Positions 25,457 through 33,515 of a stretch of 34,150 nt of DNA are shown here, piece after piece (position 1 is the first letter of the stretch; each line of letters begins with the position of its first letter). The translations under genes were made by a program, and so were the position numbers. The stretch comes from Gammaproteobacteria bacterium (GTDB lineage: Bacteria > Pseudomonadota > Gammaproteobacteria > Chromatiales > Chromatiaceae), in assembly GCA_013041975.1 (NCBI GenBank), contig JABDQZ010000005.1, forward strand, positions 1-34,150, in the 5' to 3' direction. The notes under the pieces were generated by a model. The model was not told where the DNA came from. It made no database searches and saw only the letters and a program-made list of their open reading frames with translations.

Positions 25457-26110
25457 CTAAAGGGTAAAAGGAAAAAACACTGGATCATCACCTGCCCGCC
25501 AAGGCTGGTGTTTTTTCATTACTGATTCAAATAACCGACTTTTTAGCAAGTCATCAAGCCACTTTTGTAAATATGGCCAATCCCTGGTATCAAACCAGTT
25601 TTTATCAACGAATGCGAATTGCCGAATAAATGGAAACGTTGCGATATCCAGCCATGATGGGGTTTGTGACAGAAGGAATGCATTTTTGCCAAGCAAAGCA
25701 TTGAGTTTCATCGGGAAATCGCTGGCTTTTTCTCGGTAATACTCAACTGAATGCTCTGGGTAACGATCAGCATATTTATAACGATCGAGATTATACTTAA
25801 ACAGGTTATCGTTAATGCTGATAAGTTCATCAGCAAGCTGGTTATCTGCATTCAAAAGCCAATGTTCTGGATCATTTATATTTAACGCCCATTGCATGAT
25901 ATCAAGGCTTTCCTCAAGGACTTCACCGTTACTGAGTTGTAAAACCGGAACTGTAGCTTTCGTTGAAATTGAGGTCATTGGCTGTGGCTTTTGTTTTAAA
26001 TCAACCTCTCGATGCTCTACTTTCTGGTCACTTACAGCAATTGCCATTCTCGCGCGAATTGCATAAGGACAACGCCTGAATGTATAAAGTACTGGTAAAG
26101 CGTTATTCAT
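25457..26110 (-). CDS. Glutathione S-transferase family protein
   Basis: A 217-residue cytosolic protein with a thioredoxin-fold N-terminal domain: YTFRRCPYAIRARMAI places C14 at the glutaredoxin-like CPYA site, and TVPVLQLSNGEVLEESLDIMQWAL supplies the cis-Pro and the Glu-Ser that bind glutathione. The all-helical C-terminal domain runs from about 85. The CPYA motif suggests an omega/glutaredoxin-like, thiol-transfer activity rather than a classical conjugating GST; the substrate is unknown. It is the last gene of a four-gene minus-strand operon, 9 bases after the YjbQ gene. Confidence 0.85.
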   Translation of the reverse strand: MNNALPVLYTFRRCPYAIRARMAIAVSDQKVEHREVDLKQKPQPMTSISTKATVPVLQLSNGEVLEESLDIMQWALNINDPEHWLLNADNQLADELISINDNLFKYNLDRYKYADRYPEHSVEYYREKASDFPMKLNALLGKNAFLLSQTPSWLDIATFPFIRQFAFVDKNWFDTRDWPYLQKWLDDLLKSRLFESVMKKHQPWRAGDDPVFFPFTL

Positions 26111-26119
26111 AAAAAACTA

Positions 26120-26524
26120 TCAGTCTTCAATAATTGTACAAACAACTTTTCTGTCTGATCTTGGCCCATCGAATTCACAAAAGAAGATATTCTGCCATTG
26201 TGACAAGCCAAGGTTTCCATTAATTAGCGGTATTGTTTCAGATGGTCCAACAAGACCTGCCTTCAAATGTGAGTCTCCATTGCCATCTTGCTGATCATGA
26301 AGCCAAACACCCTTTGGGATTATCTGGCGCAGGAAATTCACCACGTCGGTCTGAACGCTATCATCCCAGTTTTCCTGTATCATAATGGCCGCGGTAGCAC
26401 CTTGTGCATATACAGATAGCAAGCCATTTTTTATACCTGATTTGTGAACAGCAGATTTCACCTGATTGGTGATATCTACCAAAGTTTCACGTTGAGCTGT
26501 TGATAATTGTATGACTTCGCGCAT
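26120..26524 (-). CDS. YjbQ/UPF0047 family protein
   Basis: About 134 residues with the full UPF0047 pattern: VYAQGATAAIMIQENWD, LHDQQDGNGDSHLKAGLVGPS and LSQWQNIFFCEFDGPR. Characterised members have weak thiamin phosphate synthase activity and a trimeric fold with a metal site; the physiological role is unsettled. Position one of the metal motif, often HTTAA, is QGATAA, a variant that I recall as common in one subgroup. The frame opens at 26539, overlapping the upstream gene by 10 bases; I choose ATG at 26524 because MREVIQLST is the family-like start and AAGG precedes it. Part of the DksA-YjbQ-GST operon. Confidence 0.85.
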   Translation of the reverse strand: MREVIQLSTAQRETLVDITNQVKSAVHKSGIKNGLLSVYAQGATAAIMIQENWDDSVQTDVVNFLRQIIPKGVWLHDQQDGNGDSHLKAGLVGPSETIPLINGNLGLSQWQNIFFCEFDGPRSDRKVVCTIIED

Positions 26525-26529
26525 CAACC

Positions 26530-26742
26530 TTATTCCCATTCACCTGTTTGATCATCACTGACCGGAATCTCGCAGGTGGTGGTCTCTATCTGGCCTAATT
26601 TAGTGGCACATTTTCTGAGTTCATCGGCTAGTGCACTGGCAGTCGTGACTGAATCAACTGTCTCGCCTGAATACGGAAGGCGGGTTTCTTCTATTTCTAC
26701 CTGGCCATTTTCGATATCTCTGAGGGTTATGGTAATTTCCAT
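26530..26742 (-). CDS. Small hypothetical protein in DksA-YjbQ operon
   Basis: About 70 residues from ATG at 26742, chosen over an upstream start at 26769 that would overlap the DksA-like gene by 22 bases. The sequence is acidic and beta-strand-like at first (MEITITLRDIENGQVEIEETRLPY), then a helix (SALADELRKCATKLG), with no signal or membrane segment and two cysteines. I do not recognise the family. Spacing of 5 bases to each neighbour puts it in the operon. Confidence 0.65.
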   Translation of the reverse strand: MEITITLRDIENGQVEIEETRLPYSGETVDSVTTASALADELRKCATKLGQIETTTCEIPVSDDQTGEWE

Positions 26743-26747
26743 ATTTG

Positions 26748-27083
26748 TTACTCGGCACACTCTATGCACTTGGTATGTGTTGGATCCGCTTGAAGCCTTT
26801 GAAAAGCAATATCTTTGCCACAGGTAAAACAGTAACCAAAATCATTCTTCTCAATCCGCTTCAATGCGGCTTCAATTTTCTGCAATTGTAATTTTCTTCT
26901 TCTTTCAGACTCCAGGGCCATCTGTTGTCCCTGGAGGGCATCCATACGGGACAGTCTGCCTACCTTACACTGATCGAGCTCTACTGTTTCTGTGCTTGCC
27001 CTGGATTCTTGCTGCATTTGTTCCAGTTGAGTACGTATTTGCAATAGTTGTAGGCGAAAATTTTCTAATTCTTGTTCTTCCAA
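26748..27083 (-). CDS. DksA/TraR-type C4 zinc-finger protein
   Basis: A 111-residue relative of DksA. Residues about 1-85 form the coiled-coil hairpin with VGRLSRMDALQGQQMALESERRR, the region that enters the RNA polymerase secondary channel in DksA. The zinc finger (about 84-109) is FGYCFTCGKDIAFQRLQADP then CIECAE, with two CxxC pairs. It is shorter than DksA (151 residues) and belongs to the small TraR-like group, whose members affect transcription to differing degrees. The start is TTG at 27083; no in-frame ATG lies upstream before a stop. First gene of the operon, divergent from a CPXCG zinc protein. Confidence 0.88.
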   Translation of the reverse strand: MEEQELENFRLQLLQIRTQLEQMQQESRASTETVELDQCKVGRLSRMDALQGQQMALESERRRKLQLQKIEAALKRIEKNDFGYCFTCGKDIAFQRLQADPTHTKCIECAE

Positions 27084-27305
27084 TTTTTAATCTCGAATGT
27101 TATTCCGAACACATTGGTATCTTATATGAATTCAACCAATGGAGTCATTCATGATACCGATTTAACACCACATCGCTCTCTTTCTATTCTCACCAGAAAT
27201 TCCTGCCTTCCCAACCTTTGCACTTCAAGAATTACGGAATTAGCCAATACACCAAGCTCAAAATTGCCCATGCGAAAATCGGAAAATAGCGAATTATTTC
27301 CATCA

Positions 27306-27563
27306 ATGGCATTACCTGAAACTGAGTACTATCATGTAAGAACAGAATCCACGTTACCCACTACCAGCACCGTGAATACACTATTAGAACACATCATTTC
27401 CTGCCCATATTGTAACGAATCAATTATTGTTTTGATTGACCCTTCAGTAGAGCAACAAGCCTATATTGAAGACTGCCAGGTATGTTGCCAGCCAATCGAG
27501 TTCAGGGTTTTAATCACTGAGGGTGAATTATCAGAAATTTCTGTATCACAGGATAATCAGTGA
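27306..27563 (+). CDS. CPXCG-motif cysteine-rich protein
   Basis: The conserved core runs from about 27390 to the stop: HIISCPYCNESIIVLIDPS, then YIEDCQVCCQPIEFRVLI, two zinc-knuckle pairs typical of small (about 60-70 residue) CPXCG proteins of gammaproteobacteria, role unknown. The frame is open back to 27072, but the early part looks unconserved and its first codons overlap the divergent DksA-like gene; other possible starts are ATG at 27126 and 27270. None has a good Shine-Dalgarno, so the start is uncertain. Confidence 0.75.
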   Translation: MALPETEYYHVRTESTLPTTSTVNTLLEHIISCPYCNESIIVLIDPSVEQQAYIEDCQVCCQPIEFRVLITEGELSEISVSQDNQ

Positions 27564-28013
27564 TAGTGCATAGACAATATGATCTAGGATGACTTCATTG
27601 CCTGCCTATTTACATCGTCTAGAGGGTAATGACTGGAAGAGCCAATATTGGCATCAAGGTCGTCAAATGACCATGAATCATAGGGATATAAAAAGATTAA
27701 GAGTGCTGTTGGATTTATCATTACAGAATTATTACATCTAGTGTTAAGCTAGAGAAACATCATGAGTAAATTGCTCTCGGCTGAACTGCCTAATGTATTG
27801 CTATAACGAAAAAGCTGGCTGTAGATACCTGCTTATCATGTCCATCACTAAAGATTATTACCCAGGCACACTTTAATAAATTAAGAGGCTGTTGCCTAGG
27901 GAATTAACAATCTGAAGTCATTGACTCAAATGCGGGTGATACACGCCGATATTTATGGTGCTATGCTATTTAACATAGCGGAAATATTTATAGATTTGGG
28001 GCCGCAATAAGCA
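27564..28013. other. Intergenic region before third CNNM gene
   Basis: No gene recognised over 450 bases. A short hairpin, GCTATG (27960-27965) with CATAGC (27974-27979), lies about 40 bases upstream of the CNNM start, where it would fall in the 5' UTR. A 50-codon plus-strand frame (27589-27741) has no usable ribosome site. Confidence 0.35.
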
Positions 28014-29258
28014 ATGTTCGAAATTGTATTACTATTTGTACTTTTGATACTTTCTGGAGTCTTTTCAGGATCGGAAACTGCATTGGTAGACCTTTCTATA
28101 GGAAGAGTAGAAAGCCTGGTCAAAGAAAAAAGAGCTGGTGCAGTGGCATTGTTCGAACTCAAGAAAAACCCTTCAAAAATGCTTACGACGATTTTGATCG
28201 GTAACAATATCATTAATATTACTTCTTCTGTTTTGGCTACGGTTATTGCTACACGCTATTTTGGCAGCATGGGTCCCGGTATTGCAGTTGGTGCATTGAC
28301 AGTTTTAATTCTTATTTTTGGCGAGATAACACCTAAAAGTCTGGCTACACGTTATGCAGAACGAATTTCGTTAACAATTGCACCATTTTTACTGTTTTTT
28401 ATGCGGCTTATTTATCCACTGGTATGGTTTTTCGGACTATTCACCGAGTGGGTACACCGGATTAGCGGTACCAGCAAGGACCCTGTTGTAACTGAACTGG
28501 AACTGATAAGTATGCTCGGGCATGGAGAGCTAGAAGGCACTATTGAATCAACTGAGCGTAAAATTATTGAAAAAGTCTTTGCATTCAACGACCTCACGGT
28601 CAGAGATGTGATGACACCTCATAATGAGGTATTTTCGCTAGACTCGAGCCTGACAGTAGCAGAAGCATTACCCAGAGTGGCAGAAAACAGATTTTCCCGC
28701 ATACCTTTGTATGATGGTGATTCTGAAAGTTTCAGTAAACTGCTGTATATGCGTGACCTGCTTACCGCGGTTGCTTCAGGGAATGAAAATTCCCGCCTCG
28801 CGGAAATTTCACATGACCCGGTTTTCGTTTCTCAATACCAGGCAATCGATGAATTTTTCAACATCCTGTTAAGAAAAAAGAGGCATTTTGCCATCGTTGT
28901 CGATGAGCATGGAGTCATCAGGGGAATTGTGACACTGGAAGACTTGATCGAGGAGCTCGTTGGTGAGATTTATGATGAGAGTGACGCGCCAACTGATGAC
29001 ATAAAAATATTATCCGATGATGAAATTGAAATTTCTGGCGCTGCTGAATTAAGAATAATCGAGGAGTTCTTTCAGATTGAAATGCCCAGAAAGTCTACGG
29101 ATACCATTAGACTCTGGATTCTTAAAAATAATGAGAATATCCCGGGGGAAAATGAAGTTCTTTATATTGACTCATTTGAGATAACCATTCTAAAAGCAAC
29201 TCCAAGACAGATTGACAAGGTAAAAATAAAACGCATCACCCAGCCTGAGCCCGGATAA
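28014..29258 (+). CDS. CNNM/HlyC-CorC family protein, third paralogue
   Basis: A 414-residue membrane protein with DUF21 (LSGVFSGSETALVDLSIGRVE; LIFGEITPKSLATRYAER), a CBS pair (RDVMTPHNEVFSLDSS; IVVDEHGVIRGIVTLEDLIEE) and a CorC_HlyC domain (about 330-410). Closest in style to the gene pair at 4353-7054 but separately located. Shine-Dalgarno-like GGGG is about 12 bases before ATG. Divalent cation (Mg2+ or Co2+) export is inferred from the family. It converges on a lysine-rich gene with 14 bases between. Confidence 0.85.
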   Translation: MFEIVLLFVLLILSGVFSGSETALVDLSIGRVESLVKEKRAGAVALFELKKNPSKMLTTILIGNNIINITSSVLATVIATRYFGSMGPGIAVGALTVLILIFGEITPKSLATRYAERISLTIAPFLLFFMRLIYPLVWFFGLFTEWVHRISGTSKDPVVTELELISMLGHGELEGTIESTERKIIEKVFAFNDLTVRDVMTPHNEVFSLDSSLTVAEALPRVAENRFSRIPLYDGDSESFSKLLYMRDLLTAVASGNENSRLAEISHDPVFVSQYQAIDEFFNILLRKKRHFAIVVDEHGVIRGIVTLEDLIEELVGEIYDESDAPTDDIKILSDDEIEISGAAELRIIEEFFQIEMPRKSTDTIRLWILKNNENIPGENEVLYIDSFEITILKATPRQIDKVKIKRITQPEPG

Positions 29259-29272
29259 AACTCAATTTATCA

Positions 29273-29515
29273 TTACTTGAGTGACTTCAGTACTTTTATA
29301 ATTTTATGTCTTTGGGCAGAAACAACCTTGATTTCATTTTCCAGTTTTTTCTGTTCCTTGTTATCTTTCTCGTGTTGACTCTTTTCCTTGAGTTTTTTAT
29401 TTTTCTTTTTTAGTTTTAACTGTAGCTCTCTAAGGCATGACTTTTTCCTGTAGATCTTACTTTTTTCATCATTAAGCGCTTCTTTCGAAAGCTTTAACAG
29501 TTTGGGTGTTTTCAC
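29273..29515 (-). CDS. Short lysine-rich coiled-coil protein
   Basis: An 80-residue, highly basic helical protein (KLKKKNKKLKEKSQHEKDNK in its middle) with heptad-like leucines and no signal peptide. It follows the Na+/Pi cotransporter gene by 15 bases and is probably co-transcribed. It resembles the lysine-rich protein beside PPK2 only in composition. A role in binding polyphosphate or nucleic acid is a guess from charge. Confidence 0.6.
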   Translation of the reverse strand: MKTPKLLKLSKEALNDEKSKIYRKKSCLRELQLKLKKKNKKLKEKSQHEKDNKEQKKLENEIKVVSAQRHKIIKVLKSLK

Positions 29516-29530
29516 AATAATATTCCTCGT

Positions 29531-31339
29531 TTAGGAATTTGGCTGATCACTGATTATATCTGCAAGTTCATCGTCAGTTAAAGCTATATCCCTTTCAGCC
29601 AACTTCATATCAAAATCACTTGTTGCAAAAAGGGCTTCGCCCATCTGGATTAGGTTCTTTGTAACATCATATGCATAGTTGGCATCATTCATAAGGGATG
29701 TCGCCATTTGAGCAGAAATTTTCCCATCCCGAATCAGTGATTCAAGCATGCCATTGAGGGTAGTATCATTTTCTTCCATCTCAAGCTTGAGAGCATCAAG
29801 TGACAGAATCATGGCAGGATCATCTCCTTCTTCACGCACAATGGCCAATTTACGCATTAGCTGACCGAGTCTCAAGCGAATTTTATTATATTCATCACGG
29901 ATATAATTATTTTCTGACACAATGAATTGCGACATATTTTTATGCATATGCTTTGTATCTTTTATTGCTTCTACAATATCTCTTCCTGCAGCACGAAGTG
30001 AGAATAACTCATCAACCTGACTTGGCTGCATTGAGACCTGTGAACGACTGATAAAGCTAACAATTTCTGCATAAAGTCCTTTAACACTGGAGTCGTATTC
30101 CTGATCTATATCTATTTCTATGACCTTGTTACTTTCGTAAATAATGGCTTCAAGGTCCCTGTCAGACAAAATATCATTCCGATGAAGACTCAGTCCATGA
30201 GCAATAATAGCAAAAGCATTATCATACAAATGCAGGGTTTCTTTGCGCACGGCTTCTATTGCGGTATCCGGTAATTCTTCTGCAGATTCGTTCAAGTATA
30301 TTGGCTGTTCTTTTGCTGCAAGCTTTTCAGGCATCATAGTCTGTAATGAACCTGCTAGCCGGTTTATAAAGGGCAGCATGGAAAGAATTCCAATTGTGTT
30401 AAAAACACTATGGAATACAGCAAGTTTCAAGGTGTAGTCATCCTCGGCTATGCCGACTATCGAGCTTATCCAGTCAACACTCTCGGCAATTTGGTAGATA
30501 AAGGCAATAGCAATAATGGCTGTGACCATGTTAAATACCAGGTGTGCCGCCGCCAGGCGTTTACCTTGCACATTAGCACTCATTGACCCGATAATTGCTG
30601 TAATGGTGGTACCAATATTGGCGCCTATCGCAAGGGCCAATGCATTTTCGTAGGTGATCTGCTGAGAAGCCAATGCTGTTATGATAATGACCAGGGTGGC
30701 ATGACTGGACTGCATGATAACCGTGGCTGCAACACCAATCAGGGTAAAAAGCATAATACCGGCATAACCTTCAACCGCAAAAGCAGTAAGATCAATGGTA
30801 TCTCTAAACGCCTCAAACCCCTCTTTCATGTGATGGATACCAAGGAATAAAAAACCCAGACCAGCGAGAATATAGCCCAAGCCTCGCAGGTTTTTCGATT
30901 TTTGGAATATGCCAATTATTCCAAATACCAACATCGGCATGGCATAAGCAGAAATTTTAACTTTCATGCCTAATCCTGCGATTAGCCAGGCACCTGTGGT
31001 GGTACCAAGGTTGGCGCCGAAAATGATGCCGATCCCTGCTGTCAGGCCGATCAAACCAGCACTTAAAAATGAAATAGTGATGACTGAGACGAGTGAACTT
31101 GACTGCATCAAAGTGGTGCTGACAATACCGAATGCCAGGGATTTGAAGGTGCCATCAGTTGTTTTTCGCAGTAATTTCTCTAGCAGGCCACCAGTAAAAG
31201 TTTTAAAACCTTCCTCCAGCGACAACATTCCAAATAGAAATATTGCTACACCAGCAGAGATTTCCTTGAAATCCGGGCTTATCCAAAAGCCATAAGCGAG
31301 GACAAGAAGTATCGAATAAAGGATAATTTTCTTAAACAT
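29531..31339 (-). CDS. Na+/phosphate cotransporter with PhoU-like C-terminal domain
   Basis: A 602-residue inner-membrane Na/Pi symporter-like protein (NptA/YjbB type). Two inverted Na_Pi repeats each carry the QSS signature: TTLMQSSSLVSVITISFLSAG with GANLGTTTGAW, and TVIMQSSHATLVIIITALAS with GANIGTTITAIIGS. From about residue 350 a long helical PhoU-like cytosolic region follows. YjbB-type proteins are linked to phosphate export, so the direction of transport is not certain. SD-like GGTGG lies 4 bases before ATG. The PiT gene lies 102 bases upstream on the same strand; the two form a phosphate-transport pair. Confidence 0.88.
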   Translation of the reverse strand: MFKKIILYSILLVLAYGFWISPDFKEISAGVAIFLFGMLSLEEGFKTFTGGLLEKLLRKTTDGTFKSLAFGIVSTTLMQSSSLVSVITISFLSAGLIGLTAGIGIIFGANLGTTTGAWLIAGLGMKVKISAYAMPMLVFGIIGIFQKSKNLRGLGYILAGLGFLFLGIHHMKEGFEAFRDTIDLTAFAVEGYAGIMLFTLIGVAATVIMQSSHATLVIIITALASQQITYENALALAIGANIGTTITAIIGSMSANVQGKRLAAAHLVFNMVTAIIAIAFIYQIAESVDWISSIVGIAEDDYTLKLAVFHSVFNTIGILSMLPFINRLAGSLQTMMPEKLAAKEQPIYLNESAEELPDTAIEAVRKETLHLYDNAFAIIAHGLSLHRNDILSDRDLEAIIYESNKVIEIDIDQEYDSSVKGLYAEIVSFISRSQVSMQPSQVDELFSLRAAGRDIVEAIKDTKHMHKNMSQFIVSENNYIRDEYNKIRLRLGQLMRKLAIVREEGDDPAMILSLDALKLEMEENDTTLNGMLESLIRDGKISAQMATSLMNDANYAYDVTKNLIQMGEALFATSDFDMKLAERDIALTDDELADIISDQPNS

Positions 31340-31399
31340 GGACCACCCTGCTGGATCAATGACCTAATCTAGCAGCTATTATATCCCATAGATATCTTA

Positions 31400-31443
31400 T
31401 GTATATACCTTTTAGATAATTAAGATATATTTTGTATATACCT
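31400..31443. repeat. Direct repeat TGTATATACCT, two copies
   Basis: TGTATATACCT occurs at 31400-31410 and 31433-31443 in the short gap between the PiT and Na/Pi genes; the second copy reaches into the PiT stop codon. The spacing of 33 bases is close to three helical turns, so a binding site for a regulator of the Na/Pi gene is possible but unproven. Confidence 0.35.
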
Positions 31444-33010
31444 ACGGCAGCATCATACCTCGCAATGTAAAAAAGATTATTGCGGCCATTAATCCTGATA
31501 CCGGAACAGTAATGATCCAGGCTGCGGCGATTTTCAACAAGGCTGAGCGTTTAACCAACTCTTCACGGTAAACCTTTTTCAGTCCTTTGCGTTCTTTTTT
31601 GCTCAACTCTGCTTCAGCTTTATGCTTTTTCAATTGCTCAAGCATGTTGGATTTTTCCAAAATTGATGCTTTTTCAAATTCCTGAAGAAATTGAGCGACC
31701 TGCTGTTCATCAGCATTGTGATGATGCTCCTTGATTTCCTCGATCTTTCGAGCGTAGCGTCTCTTGATAAATTCACGCAAAAACCCAACACCGAAAACAC
31801 CGCCTACCGCAATATGTGTAGAAGAAACCGGCAAGCCCAGCTGTGATGCAATAATCACAGTAATGGCTGCTGCCATGGCAATGGAAAAGGCACGCATCTG
31901 GTCAAGTTCGGTAATCTCGGACCCGACGGTACGAATCAGCTTTGGGCCGTAAAGCGCCAGACCCAGCGCAATGCCCAGTGCACCTATCATCATTACCCAG
32001 AGAGGAATACTGGCTTTCTTTACAACTCCACCATGCAAAATGGCGTCATTGATAGCGGCAAGAGGCCCAACAGCGTTAGCTACATCATTCGCTCCATGGG
32101 CAAAACTCAATAATGCAGCTGCGAAAATCAGTGGTACTGTAAACAACCTGTTGACGGCCAGTTTATTGTTATCAAGTTTATCCGCCAAATTATTGATCAT
32201 CGGTTTTACAATACCAAAAATCACCATGGCGACAGCCAAACCGATTATGGCAGCTGTAGCAAAGTCTAACTTCCAGAGCTTTTTTAAGCCCTTAAGCGCC
32301 AGGTAGGTACTGAAAGCCCAGGCCATAAGCATAATCAGGATGGGAACCATCTTTTTTGCAGCCTGTCGCATATCATTTTGATAGGTTATGGTGCGTTTAA
32401 TCAGAAACAGGAAACCTGCTGCAATCAATCCCCCCAGCACGGGTGAAATAACCCAACTGGCGGCAATCATGCCCATTTTGTCCCAATTCGCTATCCCGAG
32501 TCCTCCAGCGGCAATACCTGCACCAAGGACACCACCGACAATAGAATGTGTCGTTGATACTGGCGCACCCAAAGCTGTTGCAACATTCAGCCAGATAGCC
32601 CCAGCCAGCAATGCAGCCATCATCAGCCAAATAAAGGTGTCAGTATCATTGATGACAGAAGGATCGATAATACCCTTCTTAATGGTGCTCACGACGTCAC
32701 CGCCAGCAATAAGAGCGCCTGAAACTTCAAAAATTGCAGCAATTACGATTGCTCCAACCAGGGTCAATGCCTTTGAGCCAACTGCAGGGCCAACATTATT
32801 GGCTACATCATTGGCACCGATATTCATCGCCATGTAACCACCGATCATGGCAGCAGTGATTAGCATGAAACCACCTGGAATATCTCCAATATTGGAGTAG
32901 ATATACAAGACGATACCCACGATAAAAAGCAATGCATAACCAATACGCATCAGTTCAGGCCTGTTAAATAGCGTGGCCTTTTCGATTTGATTCATCTGGT
33001 TAATATCCAT
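31442..33010 (-). CDS. pit: PiT-family inorganic phosphate transporter
   Basis: About 522 residues. The two inverted PiT signatures are plain: MNIGANDVANNVGPAVGSKA near the N-terminus and FAHGANDVANAVGPLAAIND in the second half, each followed by a GAPVSTTH / LPVSSTH element. A cytosolic helical insert with a His-rich turn (KEHHHNADEQQVAQ) lies before the last helix. Imports metal-phosphate complexes driven by protons or Na+. I choose ATG at 33010 because GGAG is spaced 5 bases before it; the frame extends to 33031 without a good ribosome site. Confidence 0.92.
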   Translation of the reverse strand: MDINQMNQIEKATLFNRPELMRIGYALLFIVGIVLYIYSNIGDIPGGFMLITAAMIGGYMAMNIGANDVANNVGPAVGSKALTLVGAIVIAAIFEVSGALIAGGDVVSTIKKGIIDPSVINDTDTFIWLMMAALLAGAIWLNVATALGAPVSTTHSIVGGVLGAGIAAGGLGIANWDKMGMIAASWVISPVLGGLIAAGFLFLIKRTITYQNDMRQAAKKMVPILIMLMAWAFSTYLALKGLKKLWKLDFATAAIIGLAVAMVIFGIVKPMINNLADKLDNNKLAVNRLFTVPLIFAAALLSFAHGANDVANAVGPLAAINDAILHGGVVKKASIPLWVMMIGALGIALGLALYGPKLIRTVGSEITELDQMRAFSIAMAAAITVIIASQLGLPVSSTHIAVGGVFGVGFLREFIKRRYARKIEEIKEHHHNADEQQVAQFLQEFEKASILEKSNMLEQLKKHKAEAELSKKERKGLKKVYREELVKRSALLKIAAAWIITVPVSGLMAAIIFFTLRGMMLP

Positions 33011-33031
33011 GGTGGCTCCGGTTGGAATCAT

Positions 33032-33251
33032 CCCTGTTAACTATGAATGATTTGTTACATTTTTATGCAGTATAAGTTACTGAATTATTAAATTTTATCG
33101 CTTAATTCCTATGACTTATATCAGCACAGTTGAGATTATCAGTGATAGCTGAACAATTATCAGGATCGGCTGTTAATAAAACGACTTTTGCTCCAGTGCA
33201 AAGCTGGACGATATTTGAACAAATAAAAATACAAACTGTAAATACTTACTC
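33032..33251. promoter_or_regulatory. Intergenic region with possible plus-strand promoter
   Basis: No gene seen. TTGAAC (33215-33220), an 18-base spacer and TAAATA (33239-33244) could form a plus-strand promoter with start near 33252. The PiT promoter must lie here on the minus strand, but I cannot place it. Confidence 0.35.
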
Positions 33252-33460
33252 AATTTCACCCGATTTCCGGAAACCGGTTAGACAACCAATTCTCGCCTGA
33301 TTTATAATTCAATGCAGTCTTTACGGTTCTTCGACTTGCGGGCAGTTTGGGAGTTTCGTTCTTTTTTCTGTTAAGCCGTTATTCCTGGCTCGAGCCCAGG
33401 TTGAGGAGCTATGTATAAAACAAAGACTTAGTTCAACATAATGAACTGGGTCTTTTTTTT
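33252..33460 (+). ncRNA. Candidate small RNA or leader upstream of MYG1
   Basis: A plus-strand intrinsic terminator at its end has no plus-strand gene before it, and a promoter-like sequence lies about 210 bases upstream. The interval includes a CCGG-AAA-CCGG hairpin sequence near 33265 and a 17-base hairpin CCTGG...CCAGG (33384-33400). It does not look like tmRNA, 6S, SRP or RNase P RNA. The alternative is an untranslated leader that attenuates the MYG1 gene. Boundaries are estimates. Confidence 0.35.
33422..33460 (+). terminator. Strong intrinsic terminator, plus strand
   Basis: AAAGAC (33422-33427) and AGTTCA (33430-33435) pair with TGAACT (33442-33447) and GTCTTT (33450-33455), joined by two G-U pairs into a 14-bp stem, with eight T at the end (33453-33460). 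It is the best terminator in the window. Confidence 0.75.
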
Positions 33461-33515
33461 CGCCCAATGACAATGGATCAATAGTCCGTTGCTGCAGGCA
33501 TTAAGGGATTCTTTC

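Noticed and set aside
27589..27741. 50-codon plus-strand frame before the third CNNM gene
   Set aside because: The only AGG is directly adjacent to ATG, so the spacing is unusable; no recognisable product.
33032..33080. Pho box upstream of PiT
   Set aside because: A TGCAT-AAAA-ATGTAAC stretch on the minus strand matches only one half-site reasonably.
33384..33400. CCTGG-CTCGAGC-CCAGG hairpin as a tRNA T-arm
   Set aside because: The loop lacks the TTC start and no cloverleaf can be completed.
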